A stretch of DNA of 64,000 bases from Halostella pelagica (GTDB taxonomy: Archaea; Halobacteriota; Halobacteria; Halobacteriales; Natronoarchaeaceae). The notes below the pieces were generated by a model. It searched no databases and was not told the DNA's origin. It worked only from the letters and a program-made list of their open reading frames with translations. Shown in pieces: positions 42,625 to 51,369 of this stretch. Where the stretch lies: contig CP040679.1 of the NCBI GenBank assembly GCA_005954745.1, forward strand, positions 124,001 through 188,000. Direction: 5' to 3'. The position numbers were made by a program, and so were the translations under genes. Within the stretch, counting starts at the first letter, position 1. The number at the start of each line of letters is the position of its first letter.

Positions 42625-43041
42625 ACCTTCACGTTCACGAGCGACCCGGAAATGCGTAGTGATAGGGACGCTCCGTCGCAGCGTCCGGACGACGGTGGGC
42701 TAGAACCGGCACCCCAGCCGTACTCAGGGCCGCCCGCCGGTGACTGTCTGGTCACGAAAGGTGTGTGCCGATCCGTCCACTCTACGACGGACGTGGGGAT
42801 TCAGCGTCTGGCGCGACCCGTTGATGACCACTGCCTCGTCCGTATCGCGGGCCACGTTCCCGTGTTGGCTCCTCATCCTGAGTATTGACCAATAGTGGGC
42901 TGCACCTGGCCCGGGTTCCAGGAGGAGTTCATGGGTTTCGCAAGTACTCCACCAAGTTATGTATCACACTTCCAGTTTATGGGTTCGCGGACACGGCTTG
43001 AGTTAGAACAGCAAAGAATCGGGCAGGAATCGAACTTTCCT
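42625..43041. other. gene-free interval upstream of the hypothetical gene
   Basis: 417 bp with no supported gene. The left part has a stem of perfect 7 bp arms (GGACGCT/AGCGTCC at 42666-42686). The rest is GC-rich and does not resemble a known family in any frame. It may include remnants of the adjacent insertion, but this is not demonstrated. Confidence 0.4.
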
Positions 43042-44337
43042 TCAGGTCGCTGCGTCGATAGCCGCTTCCAGATCGGCGATGATACGTCCGGGGTCCTCGA
43101 TTCCGACGGAGAGGCGAACGAGGTCGTCAGTCACGCCGGAGGCATCCTTTTCAGCGTCGCTGAGTTGCTGGTGGGTCGTACTGGCCGGATGGATGATCAG
43201 CGTCTTTGCGTCACCGACGTTCGCGAGCATACTCGCGAGTTCCGTCGATTCGACGGTTTTCCGGGCGGCGTCGTACCCACCGGCCAGTCCGAACGTTATC
43301 ATCCCGCCGTAGCCGCCGTCGAGGTACTCGCTGGCGTTCTCGTGAGTCGCGTGGGATTCGAGGCCAGGGTAGTTCACCCACGACACGTCCTCGTGGGCCT
43401 CGAGGAACTCGGCGACCGCCATCGCGTTTTCGGAGTGGCGCTCCATCCGAAGCGGGAGCGTTTCAAGTCCCTGAAGGGTCTGCCACGCGTCGAAGGGGGC
43501 CTGCTGATTACCGAGGTCGCGCAGTCCGCGGGCGATGGCGGCGTAGGTAAACGCCGCTTCACCGAACGTCTCCGAGAAGTTGACGCCGTGGTACGCCGGG
43601 TTGTCTTGAGCGATTTCGGAGTACTTCTCGGCGTGTTCGTCCCAAGGGAAGGACCCGCCGTCGACGACTACCCCGCCGATGGTCGTCCCGGAGCCGTGGA
43701 GCCATTTCGTCGTCGAGTTCCACACGAGGTCGGCCCCGTGTTCGAGCGGACGGCAGAGATAGGGCGTCGCGAACGTGTTGTCGACGAGCAGGGGAACACC
43801 GTTGTCGTGGGCGATATCGGCGATCTGCTGGATGTCCGGCGTGTCGAGCGCCGGGTTCCCGATGGTTTCGACGTGGACGTACGCAGTGTCTTCGTCGATA
43901 GCTTCCTCGTACTCGTCGTAGCTTAGCGTGTCGACGAACCGAGTGGAAATCCCGCGCCGTTCGACGGAGTGCGTGAAGTAGGTGTAGGTCCCGCCGTACA
44001 GCGAGGATGAGGTGACGATATTGTCCCCGGCCTCCGCGAGCAGGAAGGTGGTGAGGTCGAGTGACGCCATCCCCGAGGCGGTGACGGCTGCCCCGACACC
44101 TCCTTCGAGTGCGGCAAGTCGCTCCTGCAGCGTTTCGAGAGTCGGGTTCATCAGCCGCGAGTAGATGTATCCCGGTTCTTCGAGTGCGAACTGGGCCGCC
44201 GCATCGTCGGCGTCGTCGAACACGTACGACGTGGTTTGATAGAGCGGCGGAGCCCGTGCCCCGGTGGCCGGGTCCGGCTCCTGGCCGGCGTGTAACGAGT
44301 CGGTCGCGAACGAACGGTTGTCGGGATCGTCGCTCAT
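43042..44337 (-). CDS. O-acetylhomoserine sulfhydrylase/cystathionine synthase-type PLP enzyme
   Basis: PLP-dependent Cys/Met metabolism enzyme, 431 residues from ATG 44337 (ATG 44430 is an N-terminal extension without family support). YSRLMNPTLETLQERLAALEG is the typical start, and the PLP-Lys is in the VWNSTTKWLHGSGTTIGG stretch. The C-terminal domain has LASMLANVGDAKTLIIHPASTTHQQ. It probably makes homocysteine from O-acetylhomoserine and sulfide. The neighbours do not clarify the exact substrate. It is monocistronic. Confidence 0.92.
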   Translation of the reverse strand: MSDDPDNRSFATDSLHAGQEPDPATGARAPPLYQTTSYVFDDADDAAAQFALEEPGYIYSRLMNPTLETLQERLAALEGGVGAAVTASGMASLDLTTFLLAEAGDNIVTSSSLYGGTYTYFTHSVERRGISTRFVDTLSYDEYEEAIDEDTAYVHVETIGNPALDTPDIQQIADIAHDNGVPLLVDNTFATPYLCRPLEHGADLVWNSTTKWLHGSGTTIGGVVVDGGSFPWDEHAEKYSEIAQDNPAYHGVNFSETFGEAAFTYAAIARGLRDLGNQQAPFDAWQTLQGLETLPLRMERHSENAMAVAEFLEAHEDVSWVNYPGLESHATHENASEYLDGGYGGMITFGLAGGYDAARKTVESTELASMLANVGDAKTLIIHPASTTHQQLSDAEKDASGVTDDLVRLSVGIEDPGRIIADLEAAIDAAT

Positions 44338-44532
44338 AGACAGACGAACTGGCCCCTGCGTTATTATGGTGGGTGTGACAGACCAATCTTGCCGATTCCG
44401 ATGACGGAGGAGTTCATTACTCCGAACCATTGATGAGGCGACGTTCTTCGAGTGCTTTTTCTAAGCTCTCCGAGAATACGGCTTTGAAACGGCGGTTTTC
44501 GATGCCTTCCGCCCGGGAGTGTTCGTGGCGCG

Positions 44533-44973
44533 TTATTCGTAGTAGTCCTTTCGCTCGGAAACCCGTCCGAAGGCGACGTTCGGCGTCACGTCCGTGATCT
44601 CCGCGACGACGCGTTCTCCGACCTCTGTATCGGGGACGATGACAACGTAGCCCCGTTTCACGCGAGCGATCCCGTCTCCCTGTTCACCGATATCTTCGAT
44701 GGTAACTGTGCGTTGGTCGCCTTCCTCGACAGGGAGGTCTGGGTCGGTTCGCCTCTCTTTGGGGTCACTTTCCCGAAGAGATCGCCCGCTACTCGTCTCC
44801 TTCTCGGACCCTCCGTCTGCCGAGTCACTTGGCAACAGTGCTACACGGTATACCTCTCCGTCTTGTGCAGCACCGACTGTGATCTCTTGTCGCGGGATCT
44901 CGATCACCGCAGAGCCCTGTCGGTTGTCGACCCGCGCGCTGAATAGGCAGAGGAGGTCGTCTGAGTCTTCCAT
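44533..44973 (-). CDS. TRAM-domain protein
   Basis: A 146-residue protein from the ATG at 44973 (44985 is an alternative). The C-terminal TRAM domain (about 80-140) has RTVTIEDIGEQGDGIARVKRGYVVIVPDTEVGERVVAEI, here shortened to keep the key GDGIA and VPGxxGE-like residues. The N-terminal half is acidic, with a DGEVYRVALLP strand. TRAM proteins bind RNA in translation or RNA modification; small haloarchaeal ones are cold-related RNA chaperones by analogy. It is monocistronic. The 195 bp before the sulfhydrylase gene hold no clear feature. Confidence 0.82.
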   Translation of the reverse strand: MEDSDDLLCLFSARVDNRQGSAVIEIPRQEITVGAAQDGEVYRVALLPSDSADGGSEKETSSGRSLRESDPKERRTDPDLPVEEGDQRTVTIEDIGEQGDGIARVKRGYVVIVPDTEVGERVVAEITDVTPNVAFGRVSERKDYYE

Positions 44974-45888
44974 CGGTCTCTTCATGGGGCAACCGAGAAT
45001 ATCGTAATGAGTCTACCGGTACTCGACAATGTCCAGTGTTCACTCGCACCTGCGTGATGATCTTGTTCCGCTTGTTCTACCTCCGGTTGGACAGTGTCAT
45101 CAGAGATCTGTGCAGTATAATTAACAAAACAATTATATTTGTGTCGGAGTTCCCACGGCGATGTACGAAGAGATCGCTGCAGAGAGTGCAGGATCACTAC
45201 GAAGAAATATTGCACAAACTATGAGATATTCGCGGGGCAACGCTAGTCCGTTGCAGGGGGTGTCTTCGGTCACAATTGGATTGCTCCGATGGTTCTGGGA
45301 CCGACCCGACTTACGGCGAAACGGAATGGACGACGATCCTAGGACATCGTTTGTATGCATGATTAATGGGCTATATTGGCCGAAAACGTGTGAAGTGGTG
45401 AAATCATACTCTGACCGAAGATTTGCCGAAAACCCATTTTATACGCGAAGCAGGTCGCTACCTCTCCCCTGATATGGTGGTGAATACTCGACAGGAAGGT
45501 TATTATAATATTGTCTATATTGCAAATTACCAAAGCCGCTGACGACCGGAAGAACGCCTCAATAATCGCCTATTAGACGTGGTATACAGAAGATCGGATC
45601 GTCGTAGATTATTATTGCAATTATTACATAGGTGTGAGAGGCAGGAAGATTTTACACTGATATGACTGTAATAGGTATCGCCGCAGTCTGTTCACCACCG
45701 ACGAACGCTGGTCGGTTCACTACCGATTGCATCGGCCGGCGATGACTATAGATCGACTATCGTTGCCCCGTAATCTGCCAGCAACCGAAAAAACTGATAC
45801 TGAGTCGTGCAATATCGACCTTAGCCGATCAGCACGTTCGCCACAGGTGAACGGATAAATACTTATGGAAAACAACATTGTACTATGT
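44974..45888. other. AT-rich gene-poor interval before the IclR gene
   Basis: About 915 bp of low-GC DNA, unlike the surrounding genome. A possible reading frame from 45161 (MYEEIAAESAGSLR start, 103 codons) has a TATA-like ATTATATTTG near 45130 but no family resemblance. There are many A/T runs (for example 45500-45530 and 45600-45640). It may be an old mobile or regulatory segment. No RNA gene or repeat was recognised. Confidence 0.4.
45855..45864 (+). promoter_or_regulatory. TATA box of the IclR-family gene
   Basis: ATAAATACTT ends about 24 bp before the ATG at 45889. It makes 45889 the more probable start than the upstream ATG at 45865, which would directly follow the TATA element. Confidence 0.55.
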
Positions 45889-46653
45889 ATGGGAAAGCAA
45901 GCGTCCAACCCGGTCCGGTCCGTCGAGACGGCGTTCGAGGTTCTGGAGACGCTCCGTCGCCTCGACGGGGCGGGCGTCACCGCCGTCGCGAACGAACTCG
46001 ACCTGCCGAAAAGCAGCGTTTACAACCACCTCGAAACGCTCGAACAGGAGGAATACGTCGTCAAACAGGGGTCCGAGTACTACGTCGGTCTGCGCTTTCT
46101 CGATCTCGGCCGGTACGCCCGTCAACGCGATGACCTCTACGAGACTGCGCGTCCCGAACTGGAGTCTCTCGCCGACGAAACCGGCGAACTCGTCAACCTC
46201 CTCGTCGAGGAACACGGACAGGGCGTCTACCTCTGTCGAGTCCGCGGCGACAAGGCAGTCAACGTCGCGGCGAGTACGGGGAACCGCGTCTATCTGCACA
46301 GCACCGCGCTCGGAAAGGCAGTCCTCGCACACAGCTCGGAATCACGGGTCGACGAGGTTCTGAACAGGCACGGAATGCCGACCGAGACTGAACGGACGAC
46401 GACCGATCCGGCCGAACTAAAGGATCAACTCGACGAAATTCGTGAGCGAGGCGTGGCGTTCGACCGGGAGGAGCGGATCGCCGGTCTCTGCTGTGTCGCG
46501 GTGCCCATTCTGGGTGACGACGGGCGACCGATCGCCGCGATCAGCGTCTCCGGTCCCAAGAGCCGGATGAAAGGCGAACGTCTGGAATCGAAACTCCCTG
46601 AACTGTTAGAGAGCGCGGCGAACGTCGTCAAACTGAACCTCACCTACTCGTAA
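45889..46653 (+). CDS. IclR family transcriptional regulator
   Basis: A 254-residue regulator. The N-terminal winged HTH spans about 13-70 (RSVETAFEVLETLRRLDG, VANELDLPKSSVYNHLETLE). The C-terminal ligand-binding IclR domain (about 90-245) has HSTALGKAVLAH and ERIAGLCCVAVPI, with the conserved Gly and Cys region. In haloarchaeal pentose operons an IclR-type regulator (XacR in Haloferax) controls xylose and arabinose degradation genes, so this one is a good candidate for the cluster from 46761 onward. The divergent arrangement of several operons here would allow joint control. Confidence 0.88.
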   Translation: MGKQASNPVRSVETAFEVLETLRRLDGAGVTAVANELDLPKSSVYNHLETLEQEEYVVKQGSEYYVGLRFLDLGRYARQRDDLYETARPELESLADETGELVNLLVEEHGQGVYLCRVRGDKAVNVAASTGNRVYLHSTALGKAVLAHSSESRVDEVLNRHGMPTETERTTTDPAELKDQLDEIRERGVAFDREERIAGLCCVAVPILGDDGRPIAAISVSGPKSRMKGERLESKLPELLESAANVVKLNLTYS

Positions 46654-46760
46654 TTTCCCGATTCGTGTAACGGCGTTCGGCTACGCGAAACTGCGTTCAT
46701 TATGGACGAACGGACGTTCTCTGACTCGTCGTACGGAGTTATTGCCGGCAAAACGGCGTT

Positions 46761-47624
46761 TCAGACTTCGATAACGGGATTGAACAGTTCCCCGACGCCC
46801 TCGATAGTGATTGTGACCTCGTCGTCAGGCATGAGAGTGAACCCCTCTTCCGGGACGAGCGACGTCCCGGTAAGCAGGACGCCGGTCTCTGGAACCGCGT
46901 TGTGTGCGCGCCAGTAGTCGACGAGTTCCTCGCAGGTCCGTGCCATCTTCCCGGTCGAGGTCTCGTCGTCGTACAGCGTCTCGCCATCGCGGACGATGGA
47001 CATTGAGATGGTCAGGTCGTGCGGGTCGCCGATCGCTTCGGCGGAGGCGATGCAGGGTCCGAGCGCACAACAGCGGTCGTACACCTTGGCTTGCGGGAGA
47101 TGCAGCGGGTTTTCGCCCTCGATCTCGCGACTGCTCACGTCGTTGCCGACCGTGTAGCCGACGACCTCCCCGTCGTACAGGACGATCCCGAGTTCCGGTT
47201 CGGGGACGTTCCACGAGGAGTCACCGCGGACGCCGATCGCCTCGCCGGGGCCGACAGTCCGACTCGGTGTCGCCTTGAAGAATATCTCGGGGCGTTCGGC
47301 CTCGTAGGCGTCTAGATACATCTCCGGCATGCCGCTCTCGGTCTCGCGGGCCTCCTCGCTTATCTCGTAGGTGACGCCTGCGGCCCACACCTCGTCGGGA
47401 ACCAGCGGAAGCGCTGTCTCGTCCGGGTGAACGTCGACGACAGGAGCATCGGAGGTGAGGTCGGCCGCGAGCGCGTCGACGCCTGTGCCGGCGACGTTCG
47501 CGGCCGCCGCGAGGTCGGTGAACCCATCGAGACGGGGTTTGACCGCCGTGAGGTCATACGTGGCGTCACCGTCGGCGGCGAGCAGACTGATGTCGTTACC
47601 GCTGGCAAGACGATAGTATCGCAT
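46761..47624 (-). CDS. FAH-family 2-keto-3-deoxypentonate dehydratase-like protein
   Basis: A 287-residue member of the fumarylacetoacetate hydrolase fold. Metal-binding acidic residues are in PEPELGIVLYDGEVVGYTVGND (Glu pair) and KVYDRCCALGPCI (Asp region), with a GTSLVPEEGFTLMPDDEVTI end. Its closest analogue by role is Haloferax XacE, which dehydrates 2-keto-3-deoxypentonate to 2-oxoglutarate semialdehyde. It is divergent from the aldehyde dehydrogenase at 47722 with a 97 bp spacer. The assignment is by family, length and the partner dehydrogenase. Confidence 0.82.
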   Translation of the reverse strand: MRYYRLASGNDISLLAADGDATYDLTAVKPRLDGFTDLAAAANVAGTGVDALAADLTSDAPVVDVHPDETALPLVPDEVWAAGVTYEISEEARETESGMPEMYLDAYEAERPEIFFKATPSRTVGPGEAIGVRGDSSWNVPEPELGIVLYDGEVVGYTVGNDVSSREIEGENPLHLPQAKVYDRCCALGPCIASAEAIGDPHDLTISMSIVRDGETLYDDETSTGKMARTCEELVDYWRAHNAVPETGVLLTGTSLVPEEGFTLMPDDEVTITIEGVGELFNPVIEV

Positions 47625-47721
47625 GGCTGGACTGAGTGCCTCGTTTGTGATAAATCTCCCGTCGCCGTCAGGACGGATACGAGGGTAAAGCGTTATGGGC
47701 GAACGGACACAAACGCTGGGT

Positions 47722-49161
47722 ATGGCGACAGAGTACTCGAACTACGTCGACGGCGAGTGGACGGCCTCGAACAGCGGCGAAACATTCGAAACGCGGGACC
47801 CAGCGAACCCCGACGAGACCGTCGCAACTTATCCGCAGTCGGACGCGGAGGACGCTGCGGCGGCCGTTGAGGCGGCCGTCGCTGCCAGCGACGAGTGGGG
47901 GGCGACCCCCGGCCCCGAACGCGGCCGGATCCTCTCGCGGACCGGCGCGTTGCTCGCCGAGCGGAAGGAGGAACTGACAGAACTCCTCGTACGCGAGGAG
48001 GGTAAGACCCGCAGCGAAGCCGGCGGCGAGGTTCAGCGCGCCATCGACATCTTCGACTACTACGGCGCGAAGGCGAGCGACCTCGGCGGCACGGTCAAGG
48101 GGTCCAGTTCCAGAAACACGAACCTCTACACGAAAAACGAGCCGGTGGGCGTCGCCGGCCTGATCACGCCGTGGAACTACCCCATTGCCATCCCCGCCTG
48201 GAAGATCGCGCCCGCGCTGGCGGCCGGCAACGCCGCAGTTATCAAGCCCGCGTCGCTCGCGCCCGGTGTCGTCCACGAGATGGCCAAAGCGCTTGACGAA
48301 GCTGGACTCCCGGACGGCGCTCTCAACGTCGTTACCGGCCCCGGCAGTGAAGTCGGTGGTACTATCGCCAGCCATCCCGACGTGGACGCCATCTCCTTCA
48401 CCGGCAGCACGCAAGTCGGGAACGGCGTCTACGACACCGCGACGGACGACGGCAAGCGCGTCCAGCTAGAGATGGGCGGCAAGAACCCGACGGTCGTCTC
48501 CGACTCCGCTGACGTCGAGGAAGCCGCCGATATCGTGGCGGCGGGGGCGTTCGGCGTGACCGGTCAGGCCTGTACCGCCTGCTCCCGGGCCATCGTCTAC
48601 GAGGAGGTGTACGACGAGTTCGTCGACGCGGTCGTCGACCGCGCGGCGGCGATCGAACCGGGACACGGCCTCGACGACCCGGACATGGGTCCTCACGTGA
48701 GTGAGTCCGAACTGGAGAGCACGGCCGAATACGTCGAGGTGGGCCAGGACGAAGGTGCCACTCTGGAGACTGGTGGCAACGCGATAGAGGACGACGGGTA
48801 CTTCGTCGAACCGGCCGTCTTCTCCGACGTCGAACCGGACTTCCGGATCGCCCAGGAGGAGATCTTCGGTCCGGTGCTTTCGGTCATTCCCGTGAGCGGC
48901 TACGAGGAGGCACTCGACGTGGCCAACGGCGTCGACTTCGGCCTCTCGGCCAGCATCGTCACTGACGACCACACCGAGGCAAACCGCTTCGTCGAGGAGG
49001 CCGAATCGGGTGTCGTGAAGGTCAACGAGAAGACGACCGGACTGGAACTGCACGTCCCGTTCGGCGGGATGAAAGCGTCTTCCAGCGAAACCTACCGCGA
49101 GCAGGGCGACGCAGGTCTGGATTTCTACACCATCAGCAAGACGGTGTACGACAACTACTGA
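47722..49161 (+). CDS. 2-oxoglutarate semialdehyde dehydrogenase-like ALDH
   Basis: Aldehyde dehydrogenase of 479 residues from ATG 47722. PWNYPIAIPAWKIAPALAAGN is the cofactor region, then FTGSTQVG, LEMGGKNPTVV with the general-base Glu, and GQACTACSRAIVYEEVYDEF with the catalytic Cys. The C-terminal half ends in SKTVYDNY. Similar to Haloferax XacF, it would oxidise 2-oxoglutarate semialdehyde, the product of the FAH-family dehydratase, to 2-oxoglutarate, feeding the citric acid cycle. The gene pair is a strong pathway indicator. Other aldehydes cannot be excluded. Confidence 0.86.
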   Translation: MATEYSNYVDGEWTASNSGETFETRDPANPDETVATYPQSDAEDAAAAVEAAVAASDEWGATPGPERGRILSRTGALLAERKEELTELLVREEGKTRSEAGGEVQRAIDIFDYYGAKASDLGGTVKGSSSRNTNLYTKNEPVGVAGLITPWNYPIAIPAWKIAPALAAGNAAVIKPASLAPGVVHEMAKALDEAGLPDGALNVVTGPGSEVGGTIASHPDVDAISFTGSTQVGNGVYDTATDDGKRVQLEMGGKNPTVVSDSADVEEAADIVAAGAFGVTGQACTACSRAIVYEEVYDEFVDAVVDRAAAIEPGHGLDDPDMGPHVSESELESTAEYVEVGQDEGATLETGGNAIEDDGYFVEPAVFSDVEPDFRIAQEEIFGPVLSVIPVSGYEEALDVANGVDFGLSASIVTDDHTEANRFVEEAESGVVKVNEKTTGLELHVPFGGMKASSSETYREQGDAGLDFYTISKTVYDNY

Positions 49162-49224
49162 GCGCGTCGGTCCGCCGGAGTTTTTCGAACGGAACGTACG
49201 CGACCGAGAGAACGCGACCCGCGG

Positions 49225-50199
49225 TCAGAAGTAGTCGTCGAGATACTCGCCCGCGTTTTCGGACGTGACTTCCAGCCCCTCGATCTGGTAGTAGTCGTCG
49301 AGGTCATCGCCGTCGACGGCCTGCAGGCCGTAGTCGACGCCCTGACGAACCATTTCTTCCGGCAGCTGCGCGAGCGTGCCGTAATGATCGACGTTTTGCA
49401 CTTCATCAACCCACGCCTCGCTACCGTCGATCCCGGTGATCGCGATGTCACCGACGTCAGCGTTGTCGACGGCCTGATGCGCACCGAGCGCCATCAGGTC
49501 GTTGTGTGCGTAGACGCCGTCTATGTCGTCGCCGTAGCTTGTGATGAAGTCCTCCATCACGCTCACAGCTTCCTCGGTGGAGAAGTCGGCACCCTGACTG
49601 TCCAGAAGGTTGAGGTCGTTCGCCGACTCGATCGCCTCGGAACCGCCCTTGGCTCGGTCGTTCGTGGTGCTCGCTCCCTGCGTTCCCTGCAGTTCGACGA
49701 CGTTGTACTCGTCCTTGTCCGAGAGGTCGCTCATGAACCCGTGACACAGTTCCATCGAACGGCGTCCCAGGGCGACGTTGTCCGAGGCGACGTAAGTTGC
49801 GATGTCACCCTCGGAGATGTTCCGGTCGATGGTAACGACCGGGATGTCCGCGTCGTTTGCCTGCTGGACGACCGGACTGATCCCCTCGGAGGTGATCGGA
49901 GCGACCAGTATGAAGTCGACCCCCTGTGAGATCGGCGTTTCGAGGTCCGAAACCTGTTGTTCCTGTGAGTTCCCGGCGGCGTAGAACGAACCGCCGAGTT
50001 CGTCGCGCTCGTCCGTGATATTGTTGAACGCGTTTTCCATTCGGGCGAAGAACGTTAACTCGAGCGACGGCACCGAAAGCGCCGTCTCGTTTTCAGCGTC
50101 GCTGTTGCCGCTGCCGAGGTTGAGACAGCCCGCAACGCCGACGACACCGGCCGCTGCGGCTCCTCTCAAGACAGTCCGTCTGCTGGTCTCTGATTGCAT
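49225..50199 (-). CDS. ribose-type ABC substrate-binding lipoprotein
   Basis: A 324-residue periplasmic-binding protein of the sugar (RbsB) family. It has a Tat-type lipoprotein leader: the twin Arg at residues 7-8 (ETSRRTVLRG) and a lipobox GVAGC at about 25. The mature protein has two alpha/beta domains (SLELTFFARMENAFNNI start, TIDRNISEGDIATYVASDNV, and ITGIDGSEAWVDEVQ). The family binds ribose or related monosaccharides. It is upstream of the permease gene's end on the same strand, so the two are one transcript in reverse order from 51270 to 49225. Confidence 0.9.
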   Translation of the reverse strand: MQSETSRRTVLRGAAAAGVVGVAGCLNLGSGNSDAENETALSVPSLELTFFARMENAFNNITDERDELGGSFYAAGNSQEQQVSDLETPISQGVDFILVAPITSEGISPVVQQANDADIPVVTIDRNISEGDIATYVASDNVALGRRSMELCHGFMSDLSDKDEYNVVELQGTQGASTTNDRAKGGSEAIESANDLNLLDSQGADFSTEEAVSVMEDFITSYGDDIDGVYAHNDLMALGAHQAVDNADVGDIAITGIDGSEAWVDEVQNVDHYGTLAQLPEEMVRQGVDYGLQAVDGDDLDDYYQIEGLEVTSENAGEYLDDYF

Positions 50200-50286
50200 A
50201 CATAATGGGATTACCGACGATATTTTATAATCCTACCGGTAGATCCAACAGCTGCGCCCGGATTTAGGAATCTCGCCGGGGCGTGT

Positions 50287-51270
50287 TTACCGGTCGCCCG
50301 CGACGTTGGCGAGAACTGCGATCATGAGGACGATACCCTGTGCGACGAGCTGGCCGGCGGGATCGATACCCATGAGGTTGAGTCCGTTCGACAGCGACCC
50401 GAGGATGAGGACCCCGATGAGCGTGCCGATCATGTTACCCTTGCCACCGAATAGGTCAGTGCCACCGAGAATGACTGCGGCGATCGGTGGCAACAGCAGG
50501 TTCGACCCCATGTTCGGTGTCGCACTGCCGATGCGGCCCATCATCACGATCCCCGCGATGACGGTGAACACGGCCGACAGGACGAGAACGCCCATCCGAA
50601 CGAATTTCACGTCGATCCCCATCAGTTCGGCGGCGTCCGCGTCGCCTCCGACCGCATAGAGGTAGAGCCCGAACCGGGTGTACGAGAGGATAACCTGGGA
50701 CAGCGCGAGCAGGACGAAGAAGGTGATGACGATGTTTGGGAAGCCGAAGGTGTCACCGCTCCCCAGCCAGAGCAGTGCGTCCGGCAAGCCGATGATCGGC
50801 CGGTTCGAGGAGACTATCTGGCCGAACCCGTCCGCCAGGAACAGCATCGCTAGCGTCGTCATGAACGAGGGGACGCCGAACCGACTCGTAACGTACCCGG
50901 AAAGGCCGCCGAGAACGACGGCCGCGCCCAGTCCGGCGAGGATAGCAACCGGGACCGGGACCGCGCTGGAGAGCAGTCCGCCAGTCGCTAGCGAGGCGAT
51001 GAGCAGACCGGTGAACTCCATCATTTCGGCGATACTCAGGTCGATCTCTGCACAGAGGATCACGAACGTGCTGCCGATGGCGAGGATCCCGATGATCGAT
51101 ACCTGCCGGAGGAGGTTCAGTTGATTCGGGTACGAGAGGAAGTTCTGTGTGTTGAACGCGAAAAACAGATACAGGCCGATCAAGCCGAGGATCGGCCCGT
51201 ACTGTCCGAGCATTCGGATCGAGAGATAGTCGGATATCGAGTTAGGCGTCGCCGTAGACTCGGTTGCCAT
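50287..51270 (-). CDS. ribose-type ABC transporter permease
   Basis: A 327-residue BPD-type sugar permease (RbsC-like), with about nine membrane helices and the usual AIGSTFVILCAEIDLSIAEMM motif, then a conserved GGLSGYVTSRFGVPSFMTTLA block, which carries the cytoplasmic ATPase-interacting loop. It ends in an ILVLMIAVLANVAGDR helix. It is cotranscribed with the substrate-binding protein. The ATPase gene lies divergently at 51370, so the transporter is split into two divergent units around a 99 bp spacer. Confidence 0.9.
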   Translation of the reverse strand: MATESTATPNSISDYLSIRMLGQYGPILGLIGLYLFFAFNTQNFLSYPNQLNLLRQVSIIGILAIGSTFVILCAEIDLSIAEMMEFTGLLIASLATGGLLSSAVPVPVAILAGLGAAVVLGGLSGYVTSRFGVPSFMTTLAMLFLADGFGQIVSSNRPIIGLPDALLWLGSGDTFGFPNIVITFFVLLALSQVILSYTRFGLYLYAVGGDADAAELMGIDVKFVRMGVLVLSAVFTVIAGIVMMGRIGSATPNMGSNLLLPPIAAVILGGTDLFGGKGNMIGTLIGVLILGSLSNGLNLMGIDPAGQLVAQGIVLMIAVLANVAGDR

Positions 51271-51345
51271 AGTCGGATATGCTTACCAATCGTTCATATA
51301 TATTCGGATCACGACATCAGCGACCGTACGACCGTAACTGTTTAC

Positions 51346-51363
51346 TCGGTTCAAGCGAACCGA
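51346..51363. promoter_or_regulatory. palindromic operator candidate before the ABC ATPase gene
   Basis: TCGGTTC-AAGC-GAACCGA is a perfect 7 bp inverted repeat, 6 bp upstream of the ATPase ATG at 51370 and within the divergent spacer of the transporter. Its place suggests a regulator (possibly the IclR protein) that acts on both directions. No second copy was found in the neighbouring promoters, so the assignment is tentative. Confidence 0.5.
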
Positions 51364-51369
51364 ACACTC

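Noticed and set aside
42286-42888. 200-codon forward frame over the 42340-42624 hypothetical gene
   Set aside because: It is the opposite-strand shadow of the reverse gene, and its composition is not halophilic (few acidic residues, Val-rich).
45161-45472. 103-codon forward frame in the AT-rich interval (MYEEIAAESAGSLR start)
   Set aside because: No family resemblance and atypical codon use in AT-rich DNA. Reported only as part of the gap, not as a gene.
51121-51369. N-terminal extension of the sugar ABC ATPase
   Set aside because: The in-frame ATG at 51370 gives the canonical family start. The upstream part lies antisense to the permease gene.
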